From a bacterium (GTDB lineage Bacteria; Planctomycetota; Planctomycetia; Gemmatales; Gemmataceae): a DNA stretch of 40,788 bases. The stretch lies in the NCBI GenBank assembly GCA_017308215.1, contig JAFKFQ010000265.1, positions 2,435 to 43,222 on the forward strand, read 5' to 3'. The position numbers and the translations under genes were made by a program. Shown in pieces: positions 1 through 8,265 of the stretch. The notes beneath the pieces were generated by a model, which was not told the origin of the DNA, searched no databases, and saw nothing but the letters and a program-made list of their open reading frames with translations. Every line of letters starts with the position of its first letter. Position 1 is the stretch's first letter.

Positions 1-55
1 TCAACGCGAACCCCAGATGAGGTCGATGCGGGTAACGGGCCGAGGAGGCACGGCG

Positions 56-247
56 ATGGAGCAAACGACTCGTCCGTCGATTCCGACTCGCCCGCTGTTC
101 AGCGGGCACCTGATGTCACCGGAAGAGCGGGAGCGGAAGTTCCGGGAGTTCGTGAAGTTCGTCATCGAGAATTACGAACTCTCGGGGCGACCGCTGGAAG
201 CCGATCACCCGCTACGCGAATGGCTGCCGCTGTCGGACGCCGCGTGA
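56..247 (+). CDS. Small hypothetical protein upstream of a VapC-like relic (possible antitoxin)
   Basis: This encodes a 63-aa acidic/basic helical protein with no recognised domain. I chose ATG 56 because a strong Shine-Dalgarno (AGGAGG, 43-48) lies 7 nt upstream; the frame is open to 17 but lacks such a site there. The centre (about residues 21-43) is charged and helix-forming (SPEERERKFREFVKFVIENY). The stop TGA overlaps the next ATG (TGATG, 245-249), so the two genes are translationally coupled, as is usual for antitoxin/toxin pairs. Because the downstream gene is a PIN-toxin relic, an antitoxin role is plausible. However, I see no ribbon-helix-helix, AbrB or Phd signature, so this is inference from position only. 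Confidence 0.55.
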   Translation: MEQTTRPSIPTRPLFSGHLMSPEERERKFREFVKFVIENYELSGRPLEADHPLREWLPLSDAA

Positions 248-702
248 TGATTCCCGCCCGCCCGCTGTTCACGCCGACAGACGCCTCGCCGACATTCGTG
301 CTCGACGTTGGTGTCTCACTCGAATGGGTACGGGCTGTCGGGTGGGCGTCCGAGCCGTCTCGCATCCTCGCCCTCCTCCCCACAACGGTTCCCCTCGTAT
401 CAATCACCTGGCCGACACAAATGGCAGAGGGTGTTCAGACCTTGGCCCGTAGCGGTCAGGTCACGACCGAGCGGGCGGACCGCTTTCTCTCTGGATTCGA
501 CAACTTCAAATTCCTGATCGACGCGGACCGGTTCGATCGGGTTTAGTCACCCATTCTGAACACCGCCCGCCGCTACCGCCTCCGCGTCGGTCCCGCCGAG
601 GCGCTCGAACTCGCGTTTCGCTCGCAGCTCCCGCTCGCCACCATCGACGCCCGTCTCCGCACCGCCGCGGCCCGCGCCGGCGTCGTGCTGTTCGCCCCCT
701 GA
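247..702 (+). pseudogene. Decayed VapC-like PIN-domain toxin with in-frame amber
   Basis: From ATG 247 the frame reads a PIN-domain RNase-toxin-like protein: start of domain FVLDVGVSLEW, then WPTQMAEG, then RADRFLSGF. It stops at TAG 544-546 after 99 residues. The same frame continues without any other stop to TGA 700-702, and the continuation still looks like the C-terminal half of this PIN subfamily (ALELAFRSQLPLATIDARL, then AGVVLF). The full reading is about 151 codons, which fits the family. Compared with the usual pattern (LDASV, WPLEVAN, YDAAYLELA, LPLATLD), the first and last Asp are kept. The conserved Glu appears as Gln and the third acidic site as Pro, so catalytic residues are lost as well. 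This is best read as a dead toxin. Confidence 0.75.
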
Positions 703-727
703 CGCGACGCCCCGCGGCGGGCATAAT
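699..727 (+). promoter_or_regulatory. Possible sigma70-type promoter of the DUF1553 gene
   Basis: CTGACG (699-704) and CATAAT (722-727) are separated by 17 nt, a reasonable -35/-10 pair about 35 nt upstream of ATG 763. The -35 overlaps the end of the PIN relic. It was assigned by eye from the consensus only. Confidence 0.35.
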
Positions 728-762
728 GGCGGTATCCCGCCGCCCGCCCCGAGGTGCCCCGC

Positions 763-3700
763 ATGACCCGGGCCGCTCTCGCGCTCCTTGCCCTCGCCGC
801 CGCTTCTCCCGCCGCTCCCGCCCAGCCCGCACCGGTGGACTTCGGGCGCGAGGTGCTGCCGATTCTGTCGGACGCGTGCTTCGCGTGTCACGGGCCGGAC
901 GCGAAGGCCCGCAAGGCCCGGCTGCGGCTCGACGACAAGGACAGCCCATTCGACCGCGGTGTCATCGTGCCGGGGCGGGCCGATGCCAGCGAGCTCGTCG
1001 CGCGGCTCACCGACCCGGACCCCGAGCGGGTCATGCCGCCGCCGAGCGTGAAGCGGAAGCTCACGCCGCAGCAGATCGACACGCTCACGCGCTGGGTCGA
1101 CCAGGGTGCGAAGTGGGGCACGCACTGGGCGTTCGAGCGGCCGCGGGCTGATGCGGTCCCCAAGACGACCACGCCCGCGGCGACGCCCATCGACGCCTTC
1201 GTCCTCGCCCGGCTTGCGCGCGAAGGCTTGCGCGCGTCGCCGCCCGCGGACAAGGAACGTCTCCTGCGGCGCGTGACCTTCGACCTGACCGGCCTCCCGC
1301 CGACGCCCGCGGAGATCGACGCCTTCCTCGCGGACACCGACCCGAAGGCTTACGAGAAGGTCGTCGACCGCCTCCTGGCGTCGCCGCGGCACGGGGAGCG
1401 CATGGCGGCGGAGTGGCTCGACGTGGCGCGGTTTGCCGACACGCACGGCTACCAGATGGACCGCTACCGCGCCGTCTGGCCGTACCGCGACTGGGTCATC
1501 GCCGCGTTCAACCGCAACCTGCGGTTCGACGAGTTCGTTACCTGGCAGCTCGCAGGCGACCTCCTCCCGAACCCGACGAAGGAGCAACGCCTGGCGACGG
1601 CGTTCAACCGCCTCCACATGCAGAACGAGGAGGGCGGCGTCGTCGAGGAGGAGTTCCGCGTCGCCTACGTGGTGGACCGCGTGAACACGTTCGGTACCGC
1701 CTTCCTCGGGATGACGTTCGAGTGCAGCCGCTGCCACGACCACAAGTACGACCCGATCTCCATGCGCGACTTCTACTCGCTGTTCGCGTTCTTCCAGAAC
1801 ATCGACGAGAGCGGGCAGACGAGCTACTTCACCGCCGCCACGCCGGTGCCGGCGCTGCTCCTCAGCACTGATGAGCAGGATGCAAAGCTCGACCAGTTGC
1901 GACGCGCCGTGACGGCGAAGGAACTGCTCGCGGTGAAGGAGCGCGAGGCGGCGCGCGCCGCGTTCGCCGCGTGGAAGCGGCCCGACAAGCTCGACGTGTC
2001 CGGCCTCGTCGCCGCGTACTCGTTCGACGAGATGACCGGGAACAAGCTCCCCAACGCCGCAGACGCGACGAAGCCGGGCAGCGCCGTCGAGGGGCCGAAG
2101 CTCGTCGCGGGGAAGGTCGGGCAGGCGGCGGTCTTGACCGGCGAGAACGGGTTCACGTTCCCCGGCGTCGGGCACTTCACGCGAGACGATACGTTCACGC
2201 TGAGCCTGTGGGTGAAGCCGACCGACCACGCGCCGCGGGCGGTCGTGGTGCATCACAGTATGGCGCCGATCGACGCCGGCAGCCGCGGGTACGAAGTGCT
2301 GCTGGAGAACGGCCGAGTCGCGGTCGGGCTGCACCACATGTGGCCGGGCAATGCGCTGAAGGTCCGCGCGAAGTCGGCCGTGCCCGCCGGTGCGTGGTCG
2401 CACGTCACCGTCACTTACGACGGGTCGAGCCGGGCCGCCGGCGTGCGTGTGTATGTCGACGGCCGCCCGGTCGAGCTGGACGTGGTGCGCGACAAGCTCA
2501 CGAAGGACATCACTTATGGCGGCAGCGAACCGAACCTCGCGCTCGGGTATCGCTTCCGCGACAACGGTTTCAAGGGTGGCGCGGTGGACGAGTTCCGCGT
2601 CTACGACCGCGCCCTCACCGCGGCCGAGGTCGCGTCGGGGCACGGGCTGCCGGTTCCCGACCTGTTCGAGTACTTCACCGCGGTTCACCACGAGCCGACG
2701 CGCCGGTCGGCGGACGACCTCCGCGCCGCACGCAAGGCGCTCACGGCATTCGTGAACCCGATCCCGGAAATCATGGTGATGGACGAGCTGCCGGAGCCGA
2801 AGCCGGCGTTCGTTCTGAAGCGCGGCGCCTACGACGCGCACGGCGACCGCGTGGCCGCCGATACGCCGAAGGTGATGCCGCCGTTCCCGGCCGGCGCGGC
2901 GCGGAACCGCCTCGGTCTCGCCCGCTGGCTTACCGACCCGGGCCACCCGCTGCTCGCCCGCGTGACCGTGAACCGCGCCTGGCAGTTGATGTTCGGCCGG
3001 GGGTTGGTCGAGACGGCGGACAACTTCGGCACGCAGGGCGCCCGGCCGACGCACCCCGAACTCCTCGACTGGCTCGCCCGCGAATTCGTCTCCTCCGGGT
3101 GGGACCACAAGGGACTCCTCCGCACGATCGCGCTGTCGGCGACGTACCGCCAGAGCTCGCGCGCCACGCCCGAACTTCTCGCCCGCGATCCGCACAACGA
3201 ACTCCTCGCCCGCGGCCCGGCACAGCGGCTCACCGCCGAGATGCTCCGCGACCAGGCGCTCGCGGCGGGCGGGCTGCTCGTCGAACGCCTCGGCGGGCCG
3301 AGCGTGCGCCCGTACCAGCCGGCGGGGTTGTGGGAGGAGCTGGCGATGGGCCGCCCGCGCTACGACCAGGGCCGCGGCGCCGACCTGTATCGCCGCAGCC
3401 TGTACACGTTCTGGAAGCGCACCGTCCCGCCGCCGGCGATGGCCACACTCGACGCCGTCGACCGCAGCAACTGTTCGGTGAAGCGCCAGGCCACCACCAC
3501 GCCGCTGCAAGCGCTCGTGCTGCTGAACGACGTGCAGTTCGTGGAGGCGGCGCGGTTCGTCGGCGAGCGGATGCTGCGCGAGGGCGGTCGCACGCCGGCG
3601 GAGCAGACGGCGTGGGCCTTCCGCCTCCTCACCGGCCGCCGCCCGACCGACGCGGAGCGGACGGTGCTGGCGCGGATGTTCGCCGAGCAGAAGGCGGCGT

Positions 3701-3846
3701 TCGAGCGCGACCCGGCCGCGGCGCGGCGCCTGCTGGCGGTCGGTGAGAAGCCGTGTGACACCACACTGTCTCCGACCGACCTCGCGGCGGCGGCGGCGGT
3801 CGCCAACGTGCTGATGAGTCACGACGAAGCCGTGACGCGGCGGTAG
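763..3846 (+). CDS. Secreted heme-binding DUF1549/LamG/DUF1553 protein (PSD1 family)
   Basis: This is a 1027-aa exported protein of the planctomycete cytochrome (PSCyt1/PSCyt2/PSD1) family; its biochemical function is unknown. ATG 763 is preferred over GTG 754 because it begins a clean signal peptide (residues 1 to about 20, ending APAQP) with GAGG 8 nt upstream. The domains in order are a PSCyt1 cytochrome-like region with CFACH (C39, C42, H43), DUF1549 containing a second CX2CH (CSRCH at about 321), a concanavalin/LamG-type jelly roll (about 410-625), and DUF1553 to the C-terminus (VNRAWQLMFGRGLVET, SNCSVKRQATTTPLQALVLL). The LamG insertion suggests glycan or glycoprotein binding. It precedes a DUF1501 gene, the usual partner in planctomycetes, but a 32-bp-stem inverted repeat separates them. 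It ends in TAG, so amber is a real stop in this genome. Confidence 0.93.
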   Translation: MTRAALALLALAAASPAAPAQPAPVDFGREVLPILSDACFACHGPDAKARKARLRLDDKDSPFDRGVIVPGRADASELVARLTDPDPERVMPPPSVKRKLTPQQIDTLTRWVDQGAKWGTHWAFERPRADAVPKTTTPAATPIDAFVLARLAREGLRASPPADKERLLRRVTFDLTGLPPTPAEIDAFLADTDPKAYEKVVDRLLASPRHGERMAAEWLDVARFADTHGYQMDRYRAVWPYRDWVIAAFNRNLRFDEFVTWQLAGDLLPNPTKEQRLATAFNRLHMQNEEGGVVEEEFRVAYVVDRVNTFGTAFLGMTFECSRCHDHKYDPISMRDFYSLFAFFQNIDESGQTSYFTAATPVPALLLSTDEQDAKLDQLRRAVTAKELLAVKEREAARAAFAAWKRPDKLDVSGLVAAYSFDEMTGNKLPNAADATKPGSAVEGPKLVAGKVGQAAVLTGENGFTFPGVGHFTRDDTFTLSLWVKPTDHAPRAVVVHHSMAPIDAGSRGYEVLLENGRVAVGLHHMWPGNALKVRAKSAVPAGAWSHVTVTYDGSSRAAGVRVYVDGRPVELDVVRDKLTKDITYGGSEPNLALGYRFRDNGFKGGAVDEFRVYDRALTAAEVASGHGLPVPDLFEYFTAVHHEPTRRSADDLRAARKALTAFVNPIPEIMVMDELPEPKPAFVLKRGAYDAHGDRVAADTPKVMPPFPAGAARNRLGLARWLTDPGHPLLARVTVNRAWQLMFGRGLVETADNFGTQGARPTHPELLDWLAREFVSSGWDHKGLLRTIALSATYRQSSRATPELLARDPHNELLARGPAQRLTAEMLRDQALAAGGLLVERLGGPSVRPYQPAGLWEELAMGRPRYDQGRGADLYRRSLYTFWKRTVPPPAMATLDAVDRSNCSVKRQATTTPLQALVLLNDVQFVEAARFVGERMLREGGRTPAEQTAWAFRLLTGRRPTDAERTVLARMFAEQKAAFERDPAAARRLLAVGEKPCDTTLSPTDLAAAAAVANVLMSHDEAVTRR

Positions 3847-3855
3847 CAAGGCATT

Positions 3856-3939
3856 TTTTGACAGGATGAACAGGATCGGCTGGATGAAAGCGAGAGTTTG
3901 ATTTCCGTCATCCAGCCGATCCTGTTCACCCTGTCAAAA
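3856..3939. repeat. Long inverted repeat, TTTTGACAGGAT family, copy 1
   Basis: The two 32-nt arms (3856-3887 and 3908-3939) are complementary except for one position, with a 20-nt loop. The left arm starts TTTTGACAGGATGAACAGG and has an internal 9-nt rhythm (GACAGGATG, AACAGGATC, GGCTGGATG). It begins 9 nt after the DUF1553 stop and could form a rho-independent terminator-like hairpin in either direction; the right arm ends in an A-run, giving U's on the minus-strand transcript. A related element lies at 34048-34128. Confidence 0.85.
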
Positions 3940-3968
3940 GTCCGCATTCATCCAAACCTGGAGAAGGC

Positions 3969-5405
3969 GTGTTCTGCCGTAACGTCGATGTCGCCGTGAA
4001 CCGCCGGGCGTTCTTCGCCCGGTTCGGCGTGGGTCTCGCCGGCGCCGCGCTCCTCGACTTGCTCCGCGCCGACGCGCAGGAGGCAAACCCGTTCGCCGGC
4101 ATCCTGTCGCAGCCGCACCACGCGCCGAAGGCGAAGCGGATCATCTCGCTGTTCATGGCCGGCGGTCCGAGTCAGCTCGACCTGTACGACCACAAGCCGC
4201 TCCTCAACGAGCGCAACGGCTAGGACTTGCCGGACACGGTGCGCATGGGCCAGCGCGTCACCGGCATGACGGCGAACCAGGCGACGCTGCCGATGGCCGG
4301 CTCGATCTTCCGCTTCGCGCGCCACGGGCAGAGCGGGGCGACGGTGAGCGAACTCACGCCGTTCACGGCGCGCGTCGCGGACGAACTGTGCTTCGTGAAA
4401 TCGGTCCACACCGAGCACATCAACCACGACCCGGCGATCACGTTCTGCCAGACCGGCCACCACCTCGCCGGTCGCCCGAGCATGGGAAGCTGGCTCAGCT
4501 ACGGCCTCGGCAGCGCGAACCGGAACCTACCGGCTTTCGTGGTCCTCGTGTCGAAGGACCGCATCGACCAGCCACTGTACTCCCGGCTGTGGGGGAATGG
4601 GTTCCTGCCGAGCGTCCACCAGGGTGTGCAGTTCCGCGCCGGCGGCGCTCCGGTGTTGTACCTCGACACACCCCCCGGCCTCAGCACCGACGCCCGCCGA
4701 CAGGCGCTCGACGGCCTTGCGGAACTCCACCGCCTCCAAGCCGCCGACCTCGGCGACCCCGAGGTGACGGCCCGCACGGCGCAGTACGAGATGGCGTTCC
4801 GAATGCAGACGAGCGTGCCCGAGGTGGCGGACCTGTCGCGCGAGCCGCGGCGGACGCTCGACCTGTACGGCCCCGAGGCGGCGAAGCCCGGCACGTTCGC
4901 GGCGAACTGTCTCCTCGCCCGCCGCCTCGCCGAGCGCGACGTGCGCTTCGTGCAGCTCTACCACCCCGGCTGGGACCACCACGGCGGGTTGCCGACTGGC
5001 ATCCGCCGCCAATGCGCCGACGTGGACCGCGCCTGCTACGCGCTGCTGACGGACCTGAAGCAGCGCGGCATGCTCGACGACACGCTGGTGGTGTGGGGCG
5101 GCGAGTTCGGGCGGACGAACTACAGCCAGGGAAAGCTAACCGCGACCGACTACGGCCGCGACCACCACCCGCGCTGCTTCACCGTCTGGCTCGCCGGCGC
5201 CGGCGTGAAGACCGGCACCACCTTCGGCGCGACCGACGACTTCGGGTACAACGTCGCCGAGCACCCGGTCAGCGTCCACGACTTGCAGGCGACGATCCTG
5301 CACCTTCTCGGCATCGACCACGAGCGGCTGACGTTCCGCCACCAGGGCCGTTACTACCGCCTCACCGACGTGCACGGGGAAGTGGTGCGCGGGATTCTGG
5401 CGTGA
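3969..5405 (+). pseudogene. DUF1501 protein with in-frame amber codon
   Basis: From GTG 3969 (GGAG 5 nt upstream; an alternative GTG is at 3996) the frame encodes a twin-arginine-like N-terminus (NRRAFFARFG), the DUF1501 start motif (LFMAGGPSQLDLYDHKP) and LLNERNG. It then meets TAG 4221-4223. The same frame continues directly with [15 protein letters not shown], the normal next segment of this family, to TGA 5403-5405. The codon stands where these proteins usually have a charged or polar residue such as Lys or Gln, so one base change explains it. Later landmarks are intact: [24 protein letters not shown] and GRDHHPRC, which carry the conserved acidic/His residues of the alkaline-phosphatase-like fold. 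The full length would be about 478 aa, normal for the family. Possible explanations are a recent nonsense mutation, a sequencing error or readthrough. Confidence 0.8.
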
Positions 5406-5457
5406 AGATGTGGCGGTCAGTATCGGAGTTGCGCCGCCGGTCGCACCCCGCGCCGAG

Positions 5458-5482
5458 TCTCGAAGGCTCGACCCGACCTACC
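5458..5482. repeat. Fragment of the GTAGGTCGGGTCGAG repeat
   Basis: The 15-nt core CTCGACCCGACCTAC (5467-5481) is identical to 32529-32543 in the right arm of the complete inverted repeat at 32388-32544, and flanking bases TCTCG...AAG also match with a 2-nt gap. It is probably a solo arm or a decayed copy. Confidence 0.6.
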
Positions 5483-5530
5483 GATGTTTCTACCGATCAG
5501 TGTCGGGTCCGACGAACGCCGGCATGAGCC

Positions 5531-5603
5531 GGCCACAGTAGTAGGCACACTCCGTGTGCCGTTCTTCGGCCACGGCACACGGAGTGTGCCTACTACTGTG
5601 GCC
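5531..5603. repeat. Perfect 32-bp palindrome with TTCG loop
   Basis: The arms 5531-5562 and 5572-5603 are exact reverse complements (left arm begins GGCCACAGTAGTAGGCACAC). The 9-nt loop contains CTTCGG, the DNA form of a stable UUCG tetraloop. It lies between the convergent DUF1501 genes. It lacks an adjoining T-run, so it resembles a REP/MITE-type palindrome more than a classical terminator, although it could stop transcription. Confidence 0.85.
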
Positions 5604-6093
5604 ACGCCCGGGGCGGGGGTGGGCAGGCAACTGGGTCGGTAGACTGGGGTGAGGTGTCGGGTGTGGCCCCACCGGCTCTGCCCGCGGCCCGGACCGCGGC
5701 AGTCGATCCCGGGTTCGGGGCAGCACACCCGGACTGTGTCCTCCTCCCCAGTCCGTTTGCCGCGCGGGATGCACTGTCATGGTGCGTCCGCGGGGGCGGT
5801 CGTTCGGGCGACCGAGCAGGGGCAACCCTGCGACCCCCGCGGCACGAGCGGCCGGCTGGGGCACCGCGCCGGAACCCGACACCCGCCCACCGGCGACCGC
5901 CGGACCGTGCCGCAATGCACGGCCGACGGCCGCCGCGTGGTGCGTTTTGGGCCGGACACAGACACCGGACCGCCGAGGACTCGCCGATGCGAGGTGGCGG
6001 CTGGCGTCGGGGCGGCGGGCGGAGGCGGCAGTGACGAGATGGCGTCTGCGGTCGGTCACTCGCTCGCGGTCGAGACAGCGGATGACCTGCCGG

Positions 6094-7497
6094 TCAGGCG
6101 AGAATTCCACGCACGACTTCCCCATGCACGTTCGTGAGCCGCCGGCGGATGCCGTTGTGGTAGTACGTCAGCCGTTCGTGGTCGATGCCGAGTAAATGGA
6201 GCATGGTGGCGTGGAAGTCGTGCCACGGGACCGGGTGCTCGGCCACCTTCCAGCCGATGTCGTCGGTCGCGCCGAACACGCTCCCGGCCCTCACGCCGGC
6301 GCCGGCGAGCCAGCAGCTGAAGGCGTAGCGGTTGTGGTCGCGACCCGGGCCGACGGTCCCCGCCGCGGACTGCGCAAACGGCGTGCGGCCGAACTCCGTC
6401 GTGAACAGGACAAGGGTGTCGTCGAGCATGCCGCGCTGCTTCAGGTCGGCGAGCAGCGCGGCGACCGGCCGGTCGATGCGCGCCGCCTCGGCCCCGTGGT
6501 TCTCGCGGACGTTCTCGTGCGCGTCCCAGCTCGTCCGCGGCGACCCGGCGATCGGCCCGCCGCTGTACACCTGCACGAAGCGCACGCCGCACTCCAGCAG
6601 CCGGCGGGCGAGGAGGCAGCGGCGGCCGCAGTCGGCCGTCTCGGGGCGGTCGAGGCCGTACAGCGCGTGCGTGCGGGCGCTCTCGCTCGACAGGTCGGCG
6701 ACCGCCGGTACGGCGCGCTGCATCCGCGCCGCGAGTTCGTAGCTGCGCATCCGCGCTGACAGGTCCGCCTCGCCGCCGGCGCGCTCCAGGTGTGCGCCGT
6801 TGATCGCGTCGAGAAACGCCCGCGCCTCGCGCTCGGCGTTCGGGTCGATCGGGCGGGCCGGCGCGAGGTCGTTCACCGGCACGGCGCCGCCGCGGAAGAC
6901 GACGCCCTGGTGCTGCGCCGGGAGGAATCCGCTCGTCCAGTTCGACGCCGCCCCGTTCGCCTCGCCGCGGCCGTCGGGCAGGACGACGAACGCCGGCAGC
7001 TCGTCGGTCAGGCTGCCGAGGCCGTAGCTGAGCCAGCCGCCCAGCGCCGGGTAGCCGTTGAACTGGAACCCGCTGTTGAGCACGAACAGCGCCGGCGTGT
7101 GGTTCGCGCTGTCGGCGGTCATCGAGCGGACCACGCACAGGTCGTCGGCGTGGCGCGCGAGGTGCGGGAACAGGTCGCTCACCTGGAGCCCGCTGCGGCC
7201 GCGCGGGCGGAACTCCCAGTCCGCCTGGCGCAGCAGCCCGACCTGGTTGAAGAAGACGTCCGGCCGCTCGTCCGTCTTCAGCGCCTGGCCGTGGTACCTC
7301 CGCAGCGCCGGCTTGGGGTCGAACGAGTCGAGGTGGCTGAGCCCGCCGACGAGTGTGACCTGCACCGCCCGCTTCGCCTTCGCCGGGTGGTGCGTCGCCG
7401 CCGACAGCACGCCGTCGCGCGCGAGCAACCGCACCGCCGCCGCGGCGCCGAGTCCGAGGGCCGGGAAACTCAGGAAGTCGCGGCGGGAGTGCGGCAT
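6094..7497 (-). CDS. DUF1501 family exported protein
   Basis: This is a 467-aa DUF1501 protein, a member of the alkaline-phosphatase/sulfatase-like superfamily that planctomycetes carry in many copies; its substrate is unknown. The N-terminus is MPHSRRDFLSFPALGLG, a twin-arginine (Tat) type signal followed by an Ala-rich hydrophobic stretch. Landmarks are VGGLSHLDSFDPKPAL (first metal-binding Asp region), YSGGPIAGS, TTEFGRTPFAQ and GRDHNRYAFSCW, then a C-terminal [14 protein letters not shown]. It starts 12 nt after the frameshifted membrane-protein gene on the same strand, so the two probably share a transcript. No DUF1553 partner is adjacent in this direction, unlike the other two DUF1501 genes. 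Confidence 0.92.
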   Translation of the reverse strand: MPHSRRDFLSFPALGLGAAAAVRLLARDGVLSAATHHPAKAKRAVQVTLVGGLSHLDSFDPKPALRRYHGQALKTDERPDVFFNQVGLLRQADWEFRPRGRSGLQVSDLFPHLARHADDLCVVRSMTADSANHTPALFVLNSGFQFNGYPALGGWLSYGLGSLTDELPAFVVLPDGRGEANGAASNWTSGFLPAQHQGVVFRGGAVPVNDLAPARPIDPNAEREARAFLDAINGAHLERAGGEADLSARMRSYELAARMQRAVPAVADLSSESARTHALYGLDRPETADCGRRCLLARRLLECGVRFVQVYSGGPIAGSPRTSWDAHENVRENHGAEAARIDRPVAALLADLKQRGMLDDTLVLFTTEFGRTPFAQSAAGTVGPGRDHNRYAFSCWLAGAGVRAGSVFGATDDIGWKVAEHPVPWHDFHATMLHLLGIDHERLTYYHNGIRRRLTNVHGEVVRGILA

Positions 7498-7509
7498 TGG
7501 CGGTCCGTG

Positions 7510-8101
7510 TCAGTCGGCGGGGACGAGCTCGGTCGCCGTCTCCGGCATGACGAGCACGACCACCACGTAGAGAAGTGCCATCAGGACGAGGCCGCCGGCG
7601 GTCGCGAAGCCGGCGGTCCCGCCCCAGGCGAACGCCAGGACCGCGGCGAGCACGACCGCGACCCCCAGGCAGCCGAGCGGCAGGGCGATCACCTCGCCGG
7701 GCTTCAGCTTCCGCTCGTCGCGGACGAAGTCGCGGCCGAGGGCGCGCTCCAACTCGTCCATGATTTCGTCCCGGACCGCCGGCTCGCACAGGAGCGTCGC
7801 CTCCTTCGGGCCGCCCTTCGTGCCCCCAGCGAAAGCGCAGCGAGCTGCGGTTGCCGACGAACCACACCCGCTCGACCTTCCCGAGCGGGAACTGCACCGC
7901 GGCGTCCGCCAGCGCGTCGGCGACGGACGCGCCGCGCTTCATCGCCTTCGCCGCCGCCTTCCCGACCTCGTCGTCCTCGGTGAGGTACAGTCGGTCGGCC
8001 GCGATCCCGACTACCTGCACCCCCGTCATCCCTTCCATCACCCAGACCGGCTCCCCGGCCTCGGTCCGTTCGGGGCCGGACGGTGGTTTGCGCTTCGCCA
8101 T
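7510..8101 (-). pseudogene. Hypothetical protein with two C-terminal TM helices, frameshifted
   Basis: ATG 8101 has GGAGG (minus strand, 8112-8108) 7 nt upstream and begins MAKRKPPSGPERTEAGEP. This frame runs through VWFVGNRSSLRFRWG and then turns to nonsense. Removing one G from the five-G run (plus-strand CCCCC 7823-7827) joins it exactly to the second frame (TKGGPKEATLLCEP, then DEIMDELERALGRDF), which continues to TGA 7510. The repaired product is 196 aa: a soluble N-terminal region that could be a PH-like fold (inference), then two transmembrane helices (CLGVAVVLAAVLAFAW and LVLMALLYVVVVLVM). As sequenced, only an 83-aa C-terminal piece starting at 7761 or a truncated N-terminal piece would be made. 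Indel error in a homopolymer is the simplest explanation. Confidence 0.75.
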
Positions 8102-8265
8102 ACGCCGCCTCCGCGGGAGAGCGTTCAGCGTACCCGCGGCCGGCGGCGGGGTCAAACGGCGCGCGGGTTACACCCCCGTTACACGCCCGTGGTGGCAACC
8201 GCGGGCCGGTTGTGGTAGTCGAATAGGATGGGGTGCGGCCAGCTCGCACCCGGGAGGACGACCGG

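Larger units (their letters stand above)
5406..6093. other. 688-bp gene-free interval with repeat remnants
   Basis: No reading frame here looks like a protein: open frames on both strands lack recognisable motifs and normal composition. The left part holds a fragment of a dispersed repeat (5458-5482) and a perfect palindrome (5531-5603). From 5604 to 6093 I see only short GC-rich hairpins, for example GGTCG/CGACC around 5801-5816, and nothing I can name. It separates two DUF1501 genes that are transcribed toward each other. Confidence 0.6.

Noticed and set aside
547..3849. 1100-codon minus-strand open frame opposite the first DUF1553 gene
   Set aside because: Composition is Arg/Val/His-rich antisense sequence without motifs; the plus strand is clearly coding.
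544..4223. Genetic-code change with TAG as sense codon (for example pyrrolysine)
   Set aside because: Several intact genes in the window end with TAG, and neither amber is at a family position known for a special residue.
5604..6093. Open frames of 126-211 codons on both strands in the gene-free interval
   Set aside because: Six frames are partly open because of G+C content; none shows a motif, signal peptide or typical composition.
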